Positions 1-6,866 of a DNA stretch of 32,274 nucleotides are shown here, in pieces; positions within the stretch are counted from its first letter, which is position 1, and each line of letters starts with the position of its first letter. Below the pieces are notes generated by a model, which worked only from the letters and a program-made list of their open reading frames with translations, did no database searches and was not told where the DNA came from. Both the position numbers and the translations under genes were made by a program. Source of the DNA: Streptomyces ossamyceticus (GTDB taxonomy: Bacteria; Actinomycetota; Actinomycetes; Streptomycetales; Streptomycetaceae); assembly GCF_001418475.1 (NCBI RefSeq), contig NZ_LIQX01000079.1, positions 1 to 32,274 on the forward strand, written 5' to 3'.

Positions 1-580
1 GCCCGGTGTCCGCCCAGGGGCGCAGGACGGTGGCGAGCCGGTGGCCGAAGTCCTCGGCCTCCTGCTCGGCCGAGGCGTGCGAGCCGTTGCGCGCGGCGAC
101 CCCGAGGGCGGACCCGGGCCAGCCCGGCCCGCCGGACAGCGTGAACGTGGCGGCGTCCGCGCCCGGCACCCGGTGGTGGCTGTGTCCGGCGTGCAGATGC
201 CACAACTCATGTCCCAGGATCACCAGTTGCTGCACGGGAGCGGCCCGCTCCTCGACGATCACCAGGTCGAAGTCGGGGAACTCCATCCACAGCCCCGTCA
301 CTTCTATCTCGTCCGGGAACCGCTCGAACCGCAGCTCCACCGGCCGTCCGCCGCGCCGCGCGCTCATCTCCGCGCACAGGGCCGCCCCCAACTCCCGCAC
401 CCCCAGGGGGCCGTCCAGCCGGGCCCGGACCGCCTTGGCGAGCCCGGCGGTCAGCCTGCGCCGCTCGGCGGCGGACCGGGTGGGCAGCAGCGCGGCCCGT
501 ACCCGGCCGAGGACACCGGTGGCCGCGGCGGCCCCGGTCGACCCGCGCGGACGTACGCCGCCCGGTTCACGACGGCTCAT
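1..580 (-). CDS. ImmA/IrrE-type zinc metallopeptidase, partial (3' end beyond window)
   Basis: The reading frame begins with ATG at 580 and runs off the left edge open. Residues 124-128 read HELWH, preceded by LG and followed by LHAGHSH, which is the HExxH zinc site of the ImmA/IrrE peptidase family (domain formerly DUF955). Just before it is a typical family segment with WMEFPDFDLVIVEE. Its ATG overlaps the stop of the XRE regulator gene by 4 bp (ATGA), so the two are translationally coupled. In known pairs of this type the peptidase cleaves or inactivates its partner HTH repressor on a signal, and some pairs act as toxin-antitoxin modules. That role here is inferred from domain and context only. 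The C terminus is not visible, so completeness cannot be judged. Confidence 0.85.
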   Translation of the reverse strand, partial: MSRREPGGVRPRGSTGAAAATGVLGRVRAALLPTRSAAERRRLTAGLAKAVRARLDGPLGVRELGAALCAEMSARRGGRPVELRFERFPDEIEVTGLWMEFPDFDLVIVEERAAPVQQLVILGHELWHLHAGHSHHRVPGADAATFTLSGGPGWPGSALGVAARNGSHASAEQEAEDFGHRLATVLRPWADTG

Positions 581-1197
581 GTCCCGGGCTCCTCCTCGTC
601 GACGCCGAGCAGCCCTTCGAGCATCACCGCGAGGGCCTCCTGCTTGCGCCGGGTCAGGTTCATCCGCCCCCCGCGCAGCGCGAGGGTCACCACTCCGTGC
701 CGGGTCGCGAACTCCACGAGCGGTCCCTCGGCCCCGTCCCCCTCCAGGCCCTCCAGCACCCGGCGCAGTTCCCGGTCCAGGACGGCGGCGGCCGGGTCGG
801 TGAAGAACCGGACGCCCTCCTCGACGCCGAAGAACGCGGCGAGTTCGGTGAGGTCGGGCACGTTCGGCATCTTCTTGCCGAGCAGCAGCTGCCGGGCCCA
901 CTCCGGGCTGATCGACAGCCGCTGCGCGACCTCCTTGCAGACGTCGACGGTGCGTTTGCCGCTGCGCGCGAGATACGCCGTGTGCAGCGCCCGCACCCGC
1001 CCGCGCACCCGGTCGTCGATCCGGTCGCCCGGCGGTTCACCCCCGTCGAGCAGCGTCCGCACCACGTCCTCACCGAGCGCGGTGCGCTCCGACAGGGCGC
1101 AGACGTCGAGGAGTTGACCCCGATCGGCCCCGGTCCGGGCGGTGAGGGCGTCGAGACGGGCAAGGGTGCGGGAGAGGGGTTCGGGGAGGTCGGGCAC
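577..1197 (-). CDS. XRE-family helix-turn-helix transcriptional regulator
   Basis: A 206-residue cytosolic protein. The central segment, about residues 85-125 (DVCKEVAQRLSISPEWARQ...LTELAAFFGV), has the pattern of an XRE/Cro helix-turn-helix, as in many Streptomyces regulators that sit upstream of an ImmA/IrrE peptidase. The C-terminal part (about 130-200) is probably the partner or sensing domain. The GTG start at 1197 is chosen because no Shine-Dalgarno precedes it but a TAGGGT -10-like hexamer ends six bases upstream, as expected for a leaderless mRNA. Translation couples to the peptidase gene through an ATGA overlap. Two identical palindromes about 45-75 bp upstream of the start are candidate operators, possibly autoregulatory. 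The regulated genes are unknown. Confidence 0.85.
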   Translation of the reverse strand: MPDLPEPLSRTLARLDALTARTGADRGQLLDVCALSERTALGEDVVRTLLDGGEPPGDRIDDRVRGRVRALHTAYLARSGKRTVDVCKEVAQRLSISPEWARQLLLGKKMPNVPDLTELAAFFGVEEGVRFFTDPAAAVLDRELRRVLEGLEGDGAEGPLVEFATRHGVVTLALRGGRMNLTRRKQEALAVMLEGLLGVDEEEPGT

Positions 1198-1203
1198 GGC
1201 CAG

Positions 1204-1209
1204 ACCCTA
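1204..1209 (-). promoter_or_regulatory. -10 element for a leaderless XRE transcript
   Basis: On the minus strand TAGGGT is followed after six bases by the GTG start at 1197. TANNNT at this distance from a start codon with no ribosome-binding site is the usual arrangement of leaderless actinobacterial genes. No convincing -35 hexamer is visible. Confidence 0.5.
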
Positions 1210-1240
1210 CGTGCCCGATGGCCTGAACACCACGGAAATC

Positions 1241-1273
1241 CAACGATCGTTGAAAACGAACCAACGATCGTTG
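1241..1273. promoter_or_regulatory. Paired palindromic operators CAACGATCGTTG
   Basis: The perfect 12-bp palindrome CAACGATCGTTG occurs at 1241-1252 and again at 1262-1273. The copies start 21 bp apart, which is two helical turns and places both on the same DNA face. They lie between the divergent XRE gene and arabinofuranosidase gene. Candidate ligands are the XRE protein itself or an outside regulator such as a LacI-type repressor of the glycosidase (LacI-family operators often have a central CG). The sequence does not decide between them. Confidence 0.65.
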
Positions 1274-1289
1274 ACAGGTGACAGCCCCC

Positions 1290-1361
1290 CCGACAAGCCA
1301 CCCGACAAGCCGCCCGACAAGCCCACTCGAAAGGCCACTCGAAAGGCCACTCGACAGGCCC
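1290..1361. repeat. 12-bp direct tandem repeat, six units
   Basis: Six contiguous 12-bp units: three of the form CCGACAAGCC plus two bases, two of CTCGAAAGGCCA and a last variant CTCGACAGGCCC. They form two sub-blocks of three that look like a diverged duplication. The repeat is in the non-coding gap upstream of the arabinofuranosidase. Function is unknown; slippage-prone spacer DNA is the simplest reading. Confidence 0.75.
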
Positions 1362-1488
1362 CGGTCGCCCTCTCGCCGGTCGGCCCTGCTCGCCCTGTGG
1401 GCCCCCCATTGACTCTCCCCACCGGCGAACATAGCGTCCCGTTCGGCTGAACGATCTGCATTCGTAATGTCGAACACGAAGGATGTCC

Positions 1489-3003
1489 ATGGCCCGCACA
1501 GCCCGCTTCACCCTCGACCCCGCCTTCCAGGTCGGTGAGGTCAATCCCCGACTGTTCGGCTCCTTCGTCGAGCACCTCGGCCGCTGCGTCTACACCGGGA
1601 TCTTCGAGCCGGACCATCCGGCGGCCGACGAGGCGGGCCTGCGCACCGACGTCCTGGAACTGGTCCGTGAGCTGGGTGTCACCACGATCCGCTACCCCGG
1701 CGGCAACTTCGTCTCCGGCTACAAGTGGGAGGACTCCGTCGGCCCCGTCGAGGACCGCCCCCGCCGCCTCGACCTCGCCTGGCGCTCCACGGAGACCAAC
1801 CGGTTCGGCCTCTCCGAGTACATCGCCTTCCTGAAGAAGATCGGCCCGCAGGCCGAGCCCATGATGGCCCTCAACCTCGGCACCCGAGGCGTCGCCGAGG
1901 CCCTCGAACTCCAGGAGTACGCCAACCACCCCGCCGGCACCGCCCTGTCGGACCTGCGTGCCGCGCACGGCGACAAGGACCCGTTCGGCATCAAGCTCTG
2001 GTGCCTCGGCAACGAGATGGACGGCCCCTGGCAGACCGGCCACAAGACCGCCACCGAGTACGGCCGGATCGCCGCCGAGACCGCCCGCGCGATGCGCCAG
2101 ATCGACCCGGGCGTCGAACTCGTCGCATGCGGCTCCTCCAGCCAGTCCATGCCGACCTTCGCCGCCTGGGAGGCGACGGTCCTGGAGGAGACGTACGACC
2201 TCGTCGACCACATCTCCCTGCACGCCTACTACCAGCCCGAGAACGGCGACATCGACTCCTTCCTGGCCTCCGCCGTCGACATGGAGTCCTTCATCGAGAA
2301 CGTGATCGCCACCGCCGACCACGTGGGCGCGAAGCTCAAGTCGAAGAAGAAGATCAACCTCTCCTTCGACGAGTGGAACGTCTGGTACATCTCGAAGTGG
2401 CACGAGATCGAGAACTCCGAGACCAGGGACTGGGCGGAGGCCCCCCGCCTCCTGGAGGACAACTACAGCGTCACCGACGCCGTCGTCTTCGGCTCCCTCC
2501 TCATCGCGCTGCTCCGGCACGCCGACCGCGTCACCGTCGCCTGCCTCGCCCAGCTCGTCAACGTCATCGCCCCGATCATGACCGAGCCCGGCGGTCCCGC
2601 CTGGCGCCAGACGACGTTCTTCCCGTTCGCCCAGGCCGCGCGGTACGGCCGCGGCCGGGTCCTCGACGTACGGGTGGACTCGCCGACGTACGCGACGGAG
2701 AAGTACGGGGAGGCGGACCTGCTGCACGCCACCGCCGTGCGGGCCGAGGACGGGTCGGTGACCGTGTTCGCGGTCAACCGGAGCCGTACGGAGGCGCTTC
2801 CGCTGGAGGTCGCACTGGGCGGGCTCGACCTGAGCCGGGTGGTGGAGCACAGCGTGCTGGCCGACGCCGACCCCGACGCCCGGAACACGCTCGCCGCGCC
2901 CGAGCGGGTCGTTCCGCACACGGGCGAGGACACCTCGATCGAGGGCGGCGTCCTGAAGTCCGTCCTCGAACCGCTGTCCTGGAACGTGATTCGCCTGGGC
3001 TGA
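1489..3003 (+). CDS. abfA: Alpha-L-arabinofuranosidase, GH51, intracellular
   Basis: A 504-residue GH51 enzyme that releases terminal L-arabinofuranose from arabino-oligosaccharides. Family signatures are clear: the acid/base Glu in GNEMDGPW is residue 176 and the nucleophile Glu in SFDEWNVW is residue 295, spaced as in characterised GH51 enzymes. The N terminus (FTLDPAFQVGEVNPRLFGSFVEHLGRCVYTGI) and the C-terminal beta domain are complete, and the length is normal. There is no signal peptide, so it is probably cytosolic and acts on imported oligosaccharides. Start: AAGGA lies six bases before ATG 1489; an ATG at 1483 is too close to that site. A hairpin follows the stop. Paired palindromes and a tandem repeat lie upstream. 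Confidence 0.95.
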   Translation: MARTARFTLDPAFQVGEVNPRLFGSFVEHLGRCVYTGIFEPDHPAADEAGLRTDVLELVRELGVTTIRYPGGNFVSGYKWEDSVGPVEDRPRRLDLAWRSTETNRFGLSEYIAFLKKIGPQAEPMMALNLGTRGVAEALELQEYANHPAGTALSDLRAAHGDKDPFGIKLWCLGNEMDGPWQTGHKTATEYGRIAAETARAMRQIDPGVELVACGSSSQSMPTFAAWEATVLEETYDLVDHISLHAYYQPENGDIDSFLASAVDMESFIENVIATADHVGAKLKSKKKINLSFDEWNVWYISKWHEIENSETRDWAEAPRLLEDNYSVTDAVVFGSLLIALLRHADRVTVACLAQLVNVIAPIMTEPGGPAWRQTTFFPFAQAARYGRGRVLDVRVDSPTYATEKYGEADLLHATAVRAEDGSVTVFAVNRSRTEALPLEVALGGLDLSRVVEHSVLADADPDARNTLAAPERVVPHTGEDTSIEGGVLKSVLEPLSWNVIRLG

Positions 3004-3010
3004 GGGCTCC

Positions 3011-3035
3011 AGGGGCGGGCTCCCGGTCCGCCCCT
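3011..3035 (+). terminator. Hairpin terminator after abfA
   Basis: AGGGGCGG (3011-3018) pairs perfectly with CCGCCCCT (3028-3035) around a 9-base loop, 7 bp after the abfA stop. No U tract follows, which is common in high-GC actinobacteria. Confidence 0.6.
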
Positions 3036-3081
3036 TGTGGCCTGGCCGGCGGCCGGGTCCCGGCTGCGCCGGCAGGTCCAC

Positions 3082-3129
3082 TTGACCCTGAGGCGAAACC
3101 GGAGGAAAGTGTACGTATACATCATAAAC
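3082..3129 (+). promoter_or_regulatory. Promoter and TetR-type operator (site A) of galE1-ugd-uxs
   Basis: TTGACC at 3082-3087 is followed after 17 bp by GAAAGT at 3105-3110, and then by the dyad GTATACATCATAAAC at 3115-3129. The dyad fits GTWTACNNNGTAWAC with one mismatch and covers the expected start of transcription. The segment GAAAGTGTACGTATAC is repeated exactly, at the same distance from a TTGACG, upstream of the glycosyltransferase operon. This is an AT-rich island in very GC-rich DNA. GAAAGT is a weak -10 hexamer, so promoter assignment is less sure than the dyad. The rest of 3036-3331 shows only a CCCCCCCCCC run near 3187 and no gene. Confidence 0.65.
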
Positions 3130-3331
3130 ATACTTAGTACGGATGCAGGTGGGACGTCGAGGCGGTCCTCGCGTTCGTCCACCTCCCCCCCCCCCGCGGC
3201 AGACCGCGGCGATGACGCGGTCCTGGGCCCAGCACGGAGCCGGCCGCTTTCCTCTGGCAGCCGGATCACGGCGCACACCCCGCCCGTATCTTCGGCGGCC
3301 GGCGATCCCGTGAGTTGTGAAGGAGAGGCTC

Positions 3332-4360
3332 GTGCCAGCTCCGTCAACCATCCTCATCACCGGTGGAGCGGGATTCATCGGCAGCCACACCTGTGTCGAA
3401 CTGCTCGATCACGGCTACTCGTTGGTGGCGGTCGACGACTACTCCAACAGCTCGCCCCAGGCCTACTCCCGTGTGCAGAGGATCGCCGACCGTTTTCTGA
3501 GCGCCGTCTACCGACTGGACGTGCGCAACACACGTGCGGTGTCCGACGTGTTGGACCACCACTCCGTGGACGCGGTGGTGCACTTCGCCGGGAAGAAGGC
3601 CGTCGGAGAGTCGATGCGCAAGCCGATCGAGTACTACGACACCAACATCGGCGGTACGACGTCCCTGTTGCGCGCGATGGACGAACACGGCGTCCACCAG
3701 ATGGTGTTCTCCTCCTCCTGCTCCATCTACGGCGAGACCGACAAGGCGCTGCTCAGCGAACAGGACCCGGCCCGGCCCACGAACCCCTACGCCGCGTCGA
3801 AGTGGGCGTGCGAGCAGATACTCGCCGACGTGTGCCGGCTCCGTCCGGAGTTCAGGGTGCTGTCCCTGCGCTACTTCAACCCTGTGGGCGCGCACCCGAG
3901 TGGTCTGCTCGGCGAGTCCCCCCGCGGCGGCGAGGTCAACCTGATGCCCCGCCTGGCGCAGGTCGCCGACGGGGAGCGGAAGAGCGTCACGGTCTACGGG
4001 GACGACTACGCCACCCCGGATGGGACCGGCGTCCGTGACTACATCCACGTGATGGACGTCGCCGAGGCGCATCGGGTGGCGCTGGAGCATTTCGACGACG
4101 CACCCGGGATGCGGGTGTTCAACCTCGGTGTCGGAGAGGGCACGTCCGTGCTGGAACTGCTGGCCGTCTTCGGCGAGACCTGCGGCAGGGACATCCCGTA
4201 CACGGTCGAGGACCGCCGCCCCGGCGACGTGAGCGAACTCGTCGCCGATCCGCGTGAGGTCGCCCATGAATGGGGCTGGCGCCCGACCCGTGACCTCGCC
4301 GCGATGTGCCGGGACGCCTGGAGGTTCCGGCAGCTCAACCCCCTCGGCTACGCGGACTGA
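3332..4360 (+). CDS. galE: UDP-glucose 4-epimerase-like SDR (first copy)
   Basis: A 342-residue extended short-chain dehydrogenase. The NAD site GGAGFIGS is at the N terminus; the catalytic Ser/Tyr/Lys set is present (SSSCSIYG, then YAASK with Y153 and K157), as is LRYFNPVGAHPSG of GalE. It should interconvert UDP-glucose and UDP-galactose. At the position aligned with E. coli GalE Tyr299, a known specificity gate (RRPGDVSELVADP), it has Leu, so N-acetyl sugars or UDP-xylose/UDP-arabinose are possible substrates; this is inference. Start: GTG 3332, five bases after AAGGAGAGG; the in-frame GTG 3317 overlaps that site. First gene of a three-gene run with ugd and uxs (gaps 30 and 34 bp), behind operator site A. 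Confidence 0.92.
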   Translation: MPAPSTILITGGAGFIGSHTCVELLDHGYSLVAVDDYSNSSPQAYSRVQRIADRFLSAVYRLDVRNTRAVSDVLDHHSVDAVVHFAGKKAVGESMRKPIEYYDTNIGGTTSLLRAMDEHGVHQMVFSSSCSIYGETDKALLSEQDPARPTNPYAASKWACEQILADVCRLRPEFRVLSLRYFNPVGAHPSGLLGESPRGGEVNLMPRLAQVADGERKSVTVYGDDYATPDGTGVRDYIHVMDVAEAHRVALEHFDDAPGMRVFNLGVGEGTSVLELLAVFGETCGRDIPYTVEDRRPGDVSELVADPREVAHEWGWRPTRDLAAMCRDAWRFRQLNPLGYAD

Positions 4361-4390
4361 CCCGTCTGTGCCCTGAGCAAGGAGATCGCC

Positions 4391-5722
4391 ATGCGGATGA
4401 CAGTGATCGGCACCGGATACGTGGGCTTGGTGCACGCCGTGTGTATGGCGGACATCGGCCACGAGGTCCTCGGTGTGGACACCGACGAAGCGCGGATCGC
4501 GGCCCTGACCGAGGGGCACTCCCCGATCCACGAGCCGGGACTGGACGAGCTCCTCACCCGCACCCTCGCATCCGGACGGCTGCGCTTCTCCACCTCCCTG
4601 GCCGACGCGGCGCGGTTCGCCGACGTGCACTTCGTGTGCGTGGGCACCCCGCAGATGCCCGGCTGTGAAGCGGCGGATGTCCGCCAGGTCGATGCCGTCA
4701 TCGACGGCCTGGCACCGTTGGTGCGGCCCGGCAGCCTGATCATCGGCAAGTCCACGGTACCGGTCGGCACGACGGCCCGCCTGGGCGCACGCCTGCGGGC
4801 GGTCGCCCCGCACAGCGAGGTCGCCTTGAACCCGGAGTTCCTGCGCGAGGGCTTCGCCGTGTCCGACACCAGGCGTCCCGAACGCATCGTCGTGGGCGCC
4901 GAGTCGCGGCGCGCCGAGATGGTCCTGCGGGAGATCTACGAGCCCATGCTGATCAGCGGTGTCCCCTTCTTCAGCACCGACCCCGCGACCGCCGAACTCG
5001 TCAAGGTGGCCTCGAACGCCTTCCTCGCCACCAAGATCTCGTTCATCAACGCCATGGCCGAGGTGTGCGACGCGGCGGGCGCCGACGTGGTGACGCTGGC
5101 GGAGGCCGTCGGCGAGGACTCGCGCATCGGGCACCGGTTCCTGCAGCCCGGCCTCGGCTTCGGCGGCAGCCGCTTCCCCAAGGACATCCGTGCCTTCGCG
5201 GCGCGCGCCGAGGAACTGGGCGCCGGCGAATCGATCGCCTTCCTGCGCCAGGTCGACGAGATCAACCTGCGGCAGCGCACCCGAACGGTCGACCTGGCAC
5301 GGGACCTGGTGGGCGGCTCCTTCACCGGCCGGCACGTCGGGGTGCTGGGAGCGGCCTTCAAGCCCGGGAGCGACGACGTGCGGGACTCCCCCGCCCTGGA
5401 GGTCGCGTCGGCGATCCAGCGCGAGGGCGCCGAGGTCCGGGTGCACGACCCGGAGGCCCTCGACAACGCCCGGCGCGGCTTCCCCGAGCTGCAGTACGCC
5501 TTCGACGTGCCCAAGGCGTGCGAGGACGCGGACCTCGTCCTGCATCTCACGGCGTGGCCCGAATACCGGGACGTCTCCCCCGACCGGCTCGCCTCCGTGG
5601 TGCGCAGCCGGAAGATCCTCGACGCCCGGGACACCCTGGACGCCACCACATGGCAGTCGGCGGGCTGGACGCTGAGCGCGCTCGGACGTCCGCCGACGAA
5701 CCGGACGTACGCCTCCGCATGA
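4391..5722 (+). CDS. ugd: UDP-glucose 6-dehydrogenase family, catalytic Cys replaced by Arg
   Basis: A 443-residue member of the UDP-glucose/GDP-mannose dehydrogenase family, which oxidises UDP-glucose to UDP-glucuronate with two NAD+. The N-terminal Rossmann site (GTGYVGL), NPEFLREG, ELVKVASNAFLATKISF with its Lys and Asn, and the C-terminal FKPGSDDVRDSP are all conserved. The catalytic thiol motif, normally GFGGSCFPKD, reads GFGGSRFPKD, with Arg 261 (codon CGC at 5171-5173) where Cys (TGC) is expected: a single T-to-C difference. Without that thiol the second oxidation should fail, so the protein may be inactive, stop at the aldehyde, or have another role. A good ribosome site (AAGGAG) precedes ATG 4391. 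The downstream uxs needs UDP-glucuronate, so another dehydrogenase may supply it. Confidence 0.9.
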   Translation: MRMTVIGTGYVGLVHAVCMADIGHEVLGVDTDEARIAALTEGHSPIHEPGLDELLTRTLASGRLRFSTSLADAARFADVHFVCVGTPQMPGCEAADVRQVDAVIDGLAPLVRPGSLIIGKSTVPVGTTARLGARLRAVAPHSEVALNPEFLREGFAVSDTRRPERIVVGAESRRAEMVLREIYEPMLISGVPFFSTDPATAELVKVASNAFLATKISFINAMAEVCDAAGADVVTLAEAVGEDSRIGHRFLQPGLGFGGSRFPKDIRAFAARAEELGAGESIAFLRQVDEINLRQRTRTVDLARDLVGGSFTGRHVGVLGAAFKPGSDDVRDSPALEVASAIQREGAEVRVHDPEALDNARRGFPELQYAFDVPKACEDADLVLHLTAWPEYRDVSPDRLASVVRSRKILDARDTLDATTWQSAGWTLSALGRPPTNRTYASA

Positions 5723-5756
5723 GGCCGCCCGAACCGGACAACTTCCTGGAGGAAAC

Positions 5757-6731
5757 ATGCGTGTGGCCGTCACCGGTGGAGGTGGCTTTCTCGGATCGCA
5801 TCTGTGCGAAGCCCTGCTGAGCAGGGGAGACCGCGTGGTGTGCCTGGACGACTTTTCGTCCTGTGAACCGGGGAACACCGCCCATCTGAGAGAACACCCC
5901 GGCTTCACCTTCGTCTACGCCGACGTCGCCACCGGGATCGACGTACCGGGACGGATCGATGCCGTGGCGCATCTGGCCGGCCCCGCCTCGCCCCCCGACT
6001 ACCACAGGCGCCCCCTGGAGACGCTGGCGGTGGGCAGCAGGGGAACGGAGAACGCCCTGCGGCTGGCCGCCCGCCACGATGCGCGCTTCCTTCTCGCGTC
6101 GACCAGCGAGGTGTGCGGCGATCCCGTGATCCACCCCCAGTGGGAGAACTACTGGGGCAATGTCAATCCGGTGGGGCCGCGCAGCGTCTACGACGAGGCC
6201 AAGCGGTTCGCCGAGGCGCTGTCCATGGCCTACCGGCACAGCCTGTCCACGGACGTCGGCATCGTGCGGATCTTCAACACGTACGGACCGAGAATGCGCC
6301 CCCACGACGGCCGGGTGGTGTCCACCTTCATCCGGCAGGCGCTGGCCGGCGAACCGCTGACCCTCTACGGGGACGGCAGCCAGACCCGGAGTTTCTGCTA
6401 TGTGGACGACATGGTCCGGGGCCTTCTCGCCATGATCGACTCGGATGTCCCGGGCCCTCTGGACCTGGGCAACCCCAGCGAACGGACGGTGCGGGAACTC
6501 GCGGACCTGGTCTGCGAGACGACCCGGTCGACCTCCGGGCTGGAGTTCCGTCCGCTGCCCGTCGACGATCCCGCCCGCAGGCGTCCTGTGATCACGCAGG
6601 CACAGCACCAGCTCGGCTGGTACCCCCGGGTGCCGATGGAGGACGGGTTGCGCGAGACCGTCGGATGGTTCACGTCCCGGCAGCGTCGCCTCTCACGGGA
6701 CCGAGCGGACGAGGAACCCGCGGCATGCTGA
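5757..6731 (+). CDS. uxs: UDP-glucuronate decarboxylase (UDP-xylose synthase) family SDR
   Basis: A 324-residue extended SDR that matches UDP-glucuronate decarboxylases closely: GGGGFLGSHL at the N terminus, HLAGPASPPDY (family ACPASP), STSEVCGDP, YWGNVNPVGPRSVYDEAK with catalytic Y145 and K149, RIFNTYGPRM, DGRVVSTFI and YGDGSQTRSFCYVDDMV. The expected reaction is UDP-glucuronate to UDP-xylose. STSEVCGDP has Cys where the family usually has Tyr; this is not the catalytic YxxxK Tyr, so activity may survive. A strong GGAGGA precedes ATG 5757. It follows ugd by 34 bp and is probably co-transcribed with it. With an epimerase its product could also become UDP-L-arabinose. Confidence 0.88.
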   Translation: MRVAVTGGGGFLGSHLCEALLSRGDRVVCLDDFSSCEPGNTAHLREHPGFTFVYADVATGIDVPGRIDAVAHLAGPASPPDYHRRPLETLAVGSRGTENALRLAARHDARFLLASTSEVCGDPVIHPQWENYWGNVNPVGPRSVYDEAKRFAEALSMAYRHSLSTDVGIVRIFNTYGPRMRPHDGRVVSTFIRQALAGEPLTLYGDGSQTRSFCYVDDMVRGLLAMIDSDVPGPLDLGNPSERTVRELADLVCETTRSTSGLEFRPLPVDDPARRRPVITQAQHQLGWYPRVPMEDGLRETVGWFTSRQRRLSRDRADEEPAAC

Positions 6732-6794
6732 TCCGACGCGGTGGGGGACGGCCGGTTCGCGTCCGGGATTCCGCATCGTCACGTCGGCGCGCAC

Positions 6795-6849
6795 TTGACC
6801 TGGTGGAACAAAAAGGTAACTGTCGTATATGTACGATGTAAGCGTACGC
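6795..6849 (+). promoter_or_regulatory. Promoter and weaker TetR-type operator (site B) of galE2 and the GGDEF-EAL gene
   Basis: TTGACC at 6795-6800, a 17-bp spacer, then AACTGT at 6818-6823, then an AT-rich element at 6825-6849 containing GTATATGTACGATGTAAGC. Aligned base for base over 25 bp, it agrees with site A (reverse strand) at 19 and with the site before the glycosyltransferase operon at 18 positions. The dyad is degraded in both half-sites but keeps the TAC-GAT-GTAA core and the CGTAC flank. The layout is the same as at site A. Confidence 0.5.
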
Positions 6850-6866
6850 CGTTAGGGGCTCAGGCC

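Noticed and set aside
1290..1361. CRISPR-like array
   Set aside because: Units are contiguous 12-mers with no unique spacers and there are no cas genes.
3182..3200. Run of ten C residues near 3187 as a regulatory feature
   Set aside because: Simple homopolymer in high-GC DNA with no associated structure; may be a slippage or read artefact.
1207..3390. Open frame of 727 codons on the minus strand across abfA
   Set aside because: It is antisense to a complete GH51 enzyme, has Gly/Val/Asp-rich composition typical of antisense high-GC DNA, and no domain.
3344..5908. Open frame of 854 codons on the minus strand across galE1 and ugd
   Set aside because: Shadow of two clear rightward genes; no recognisable domain or ribosome site.
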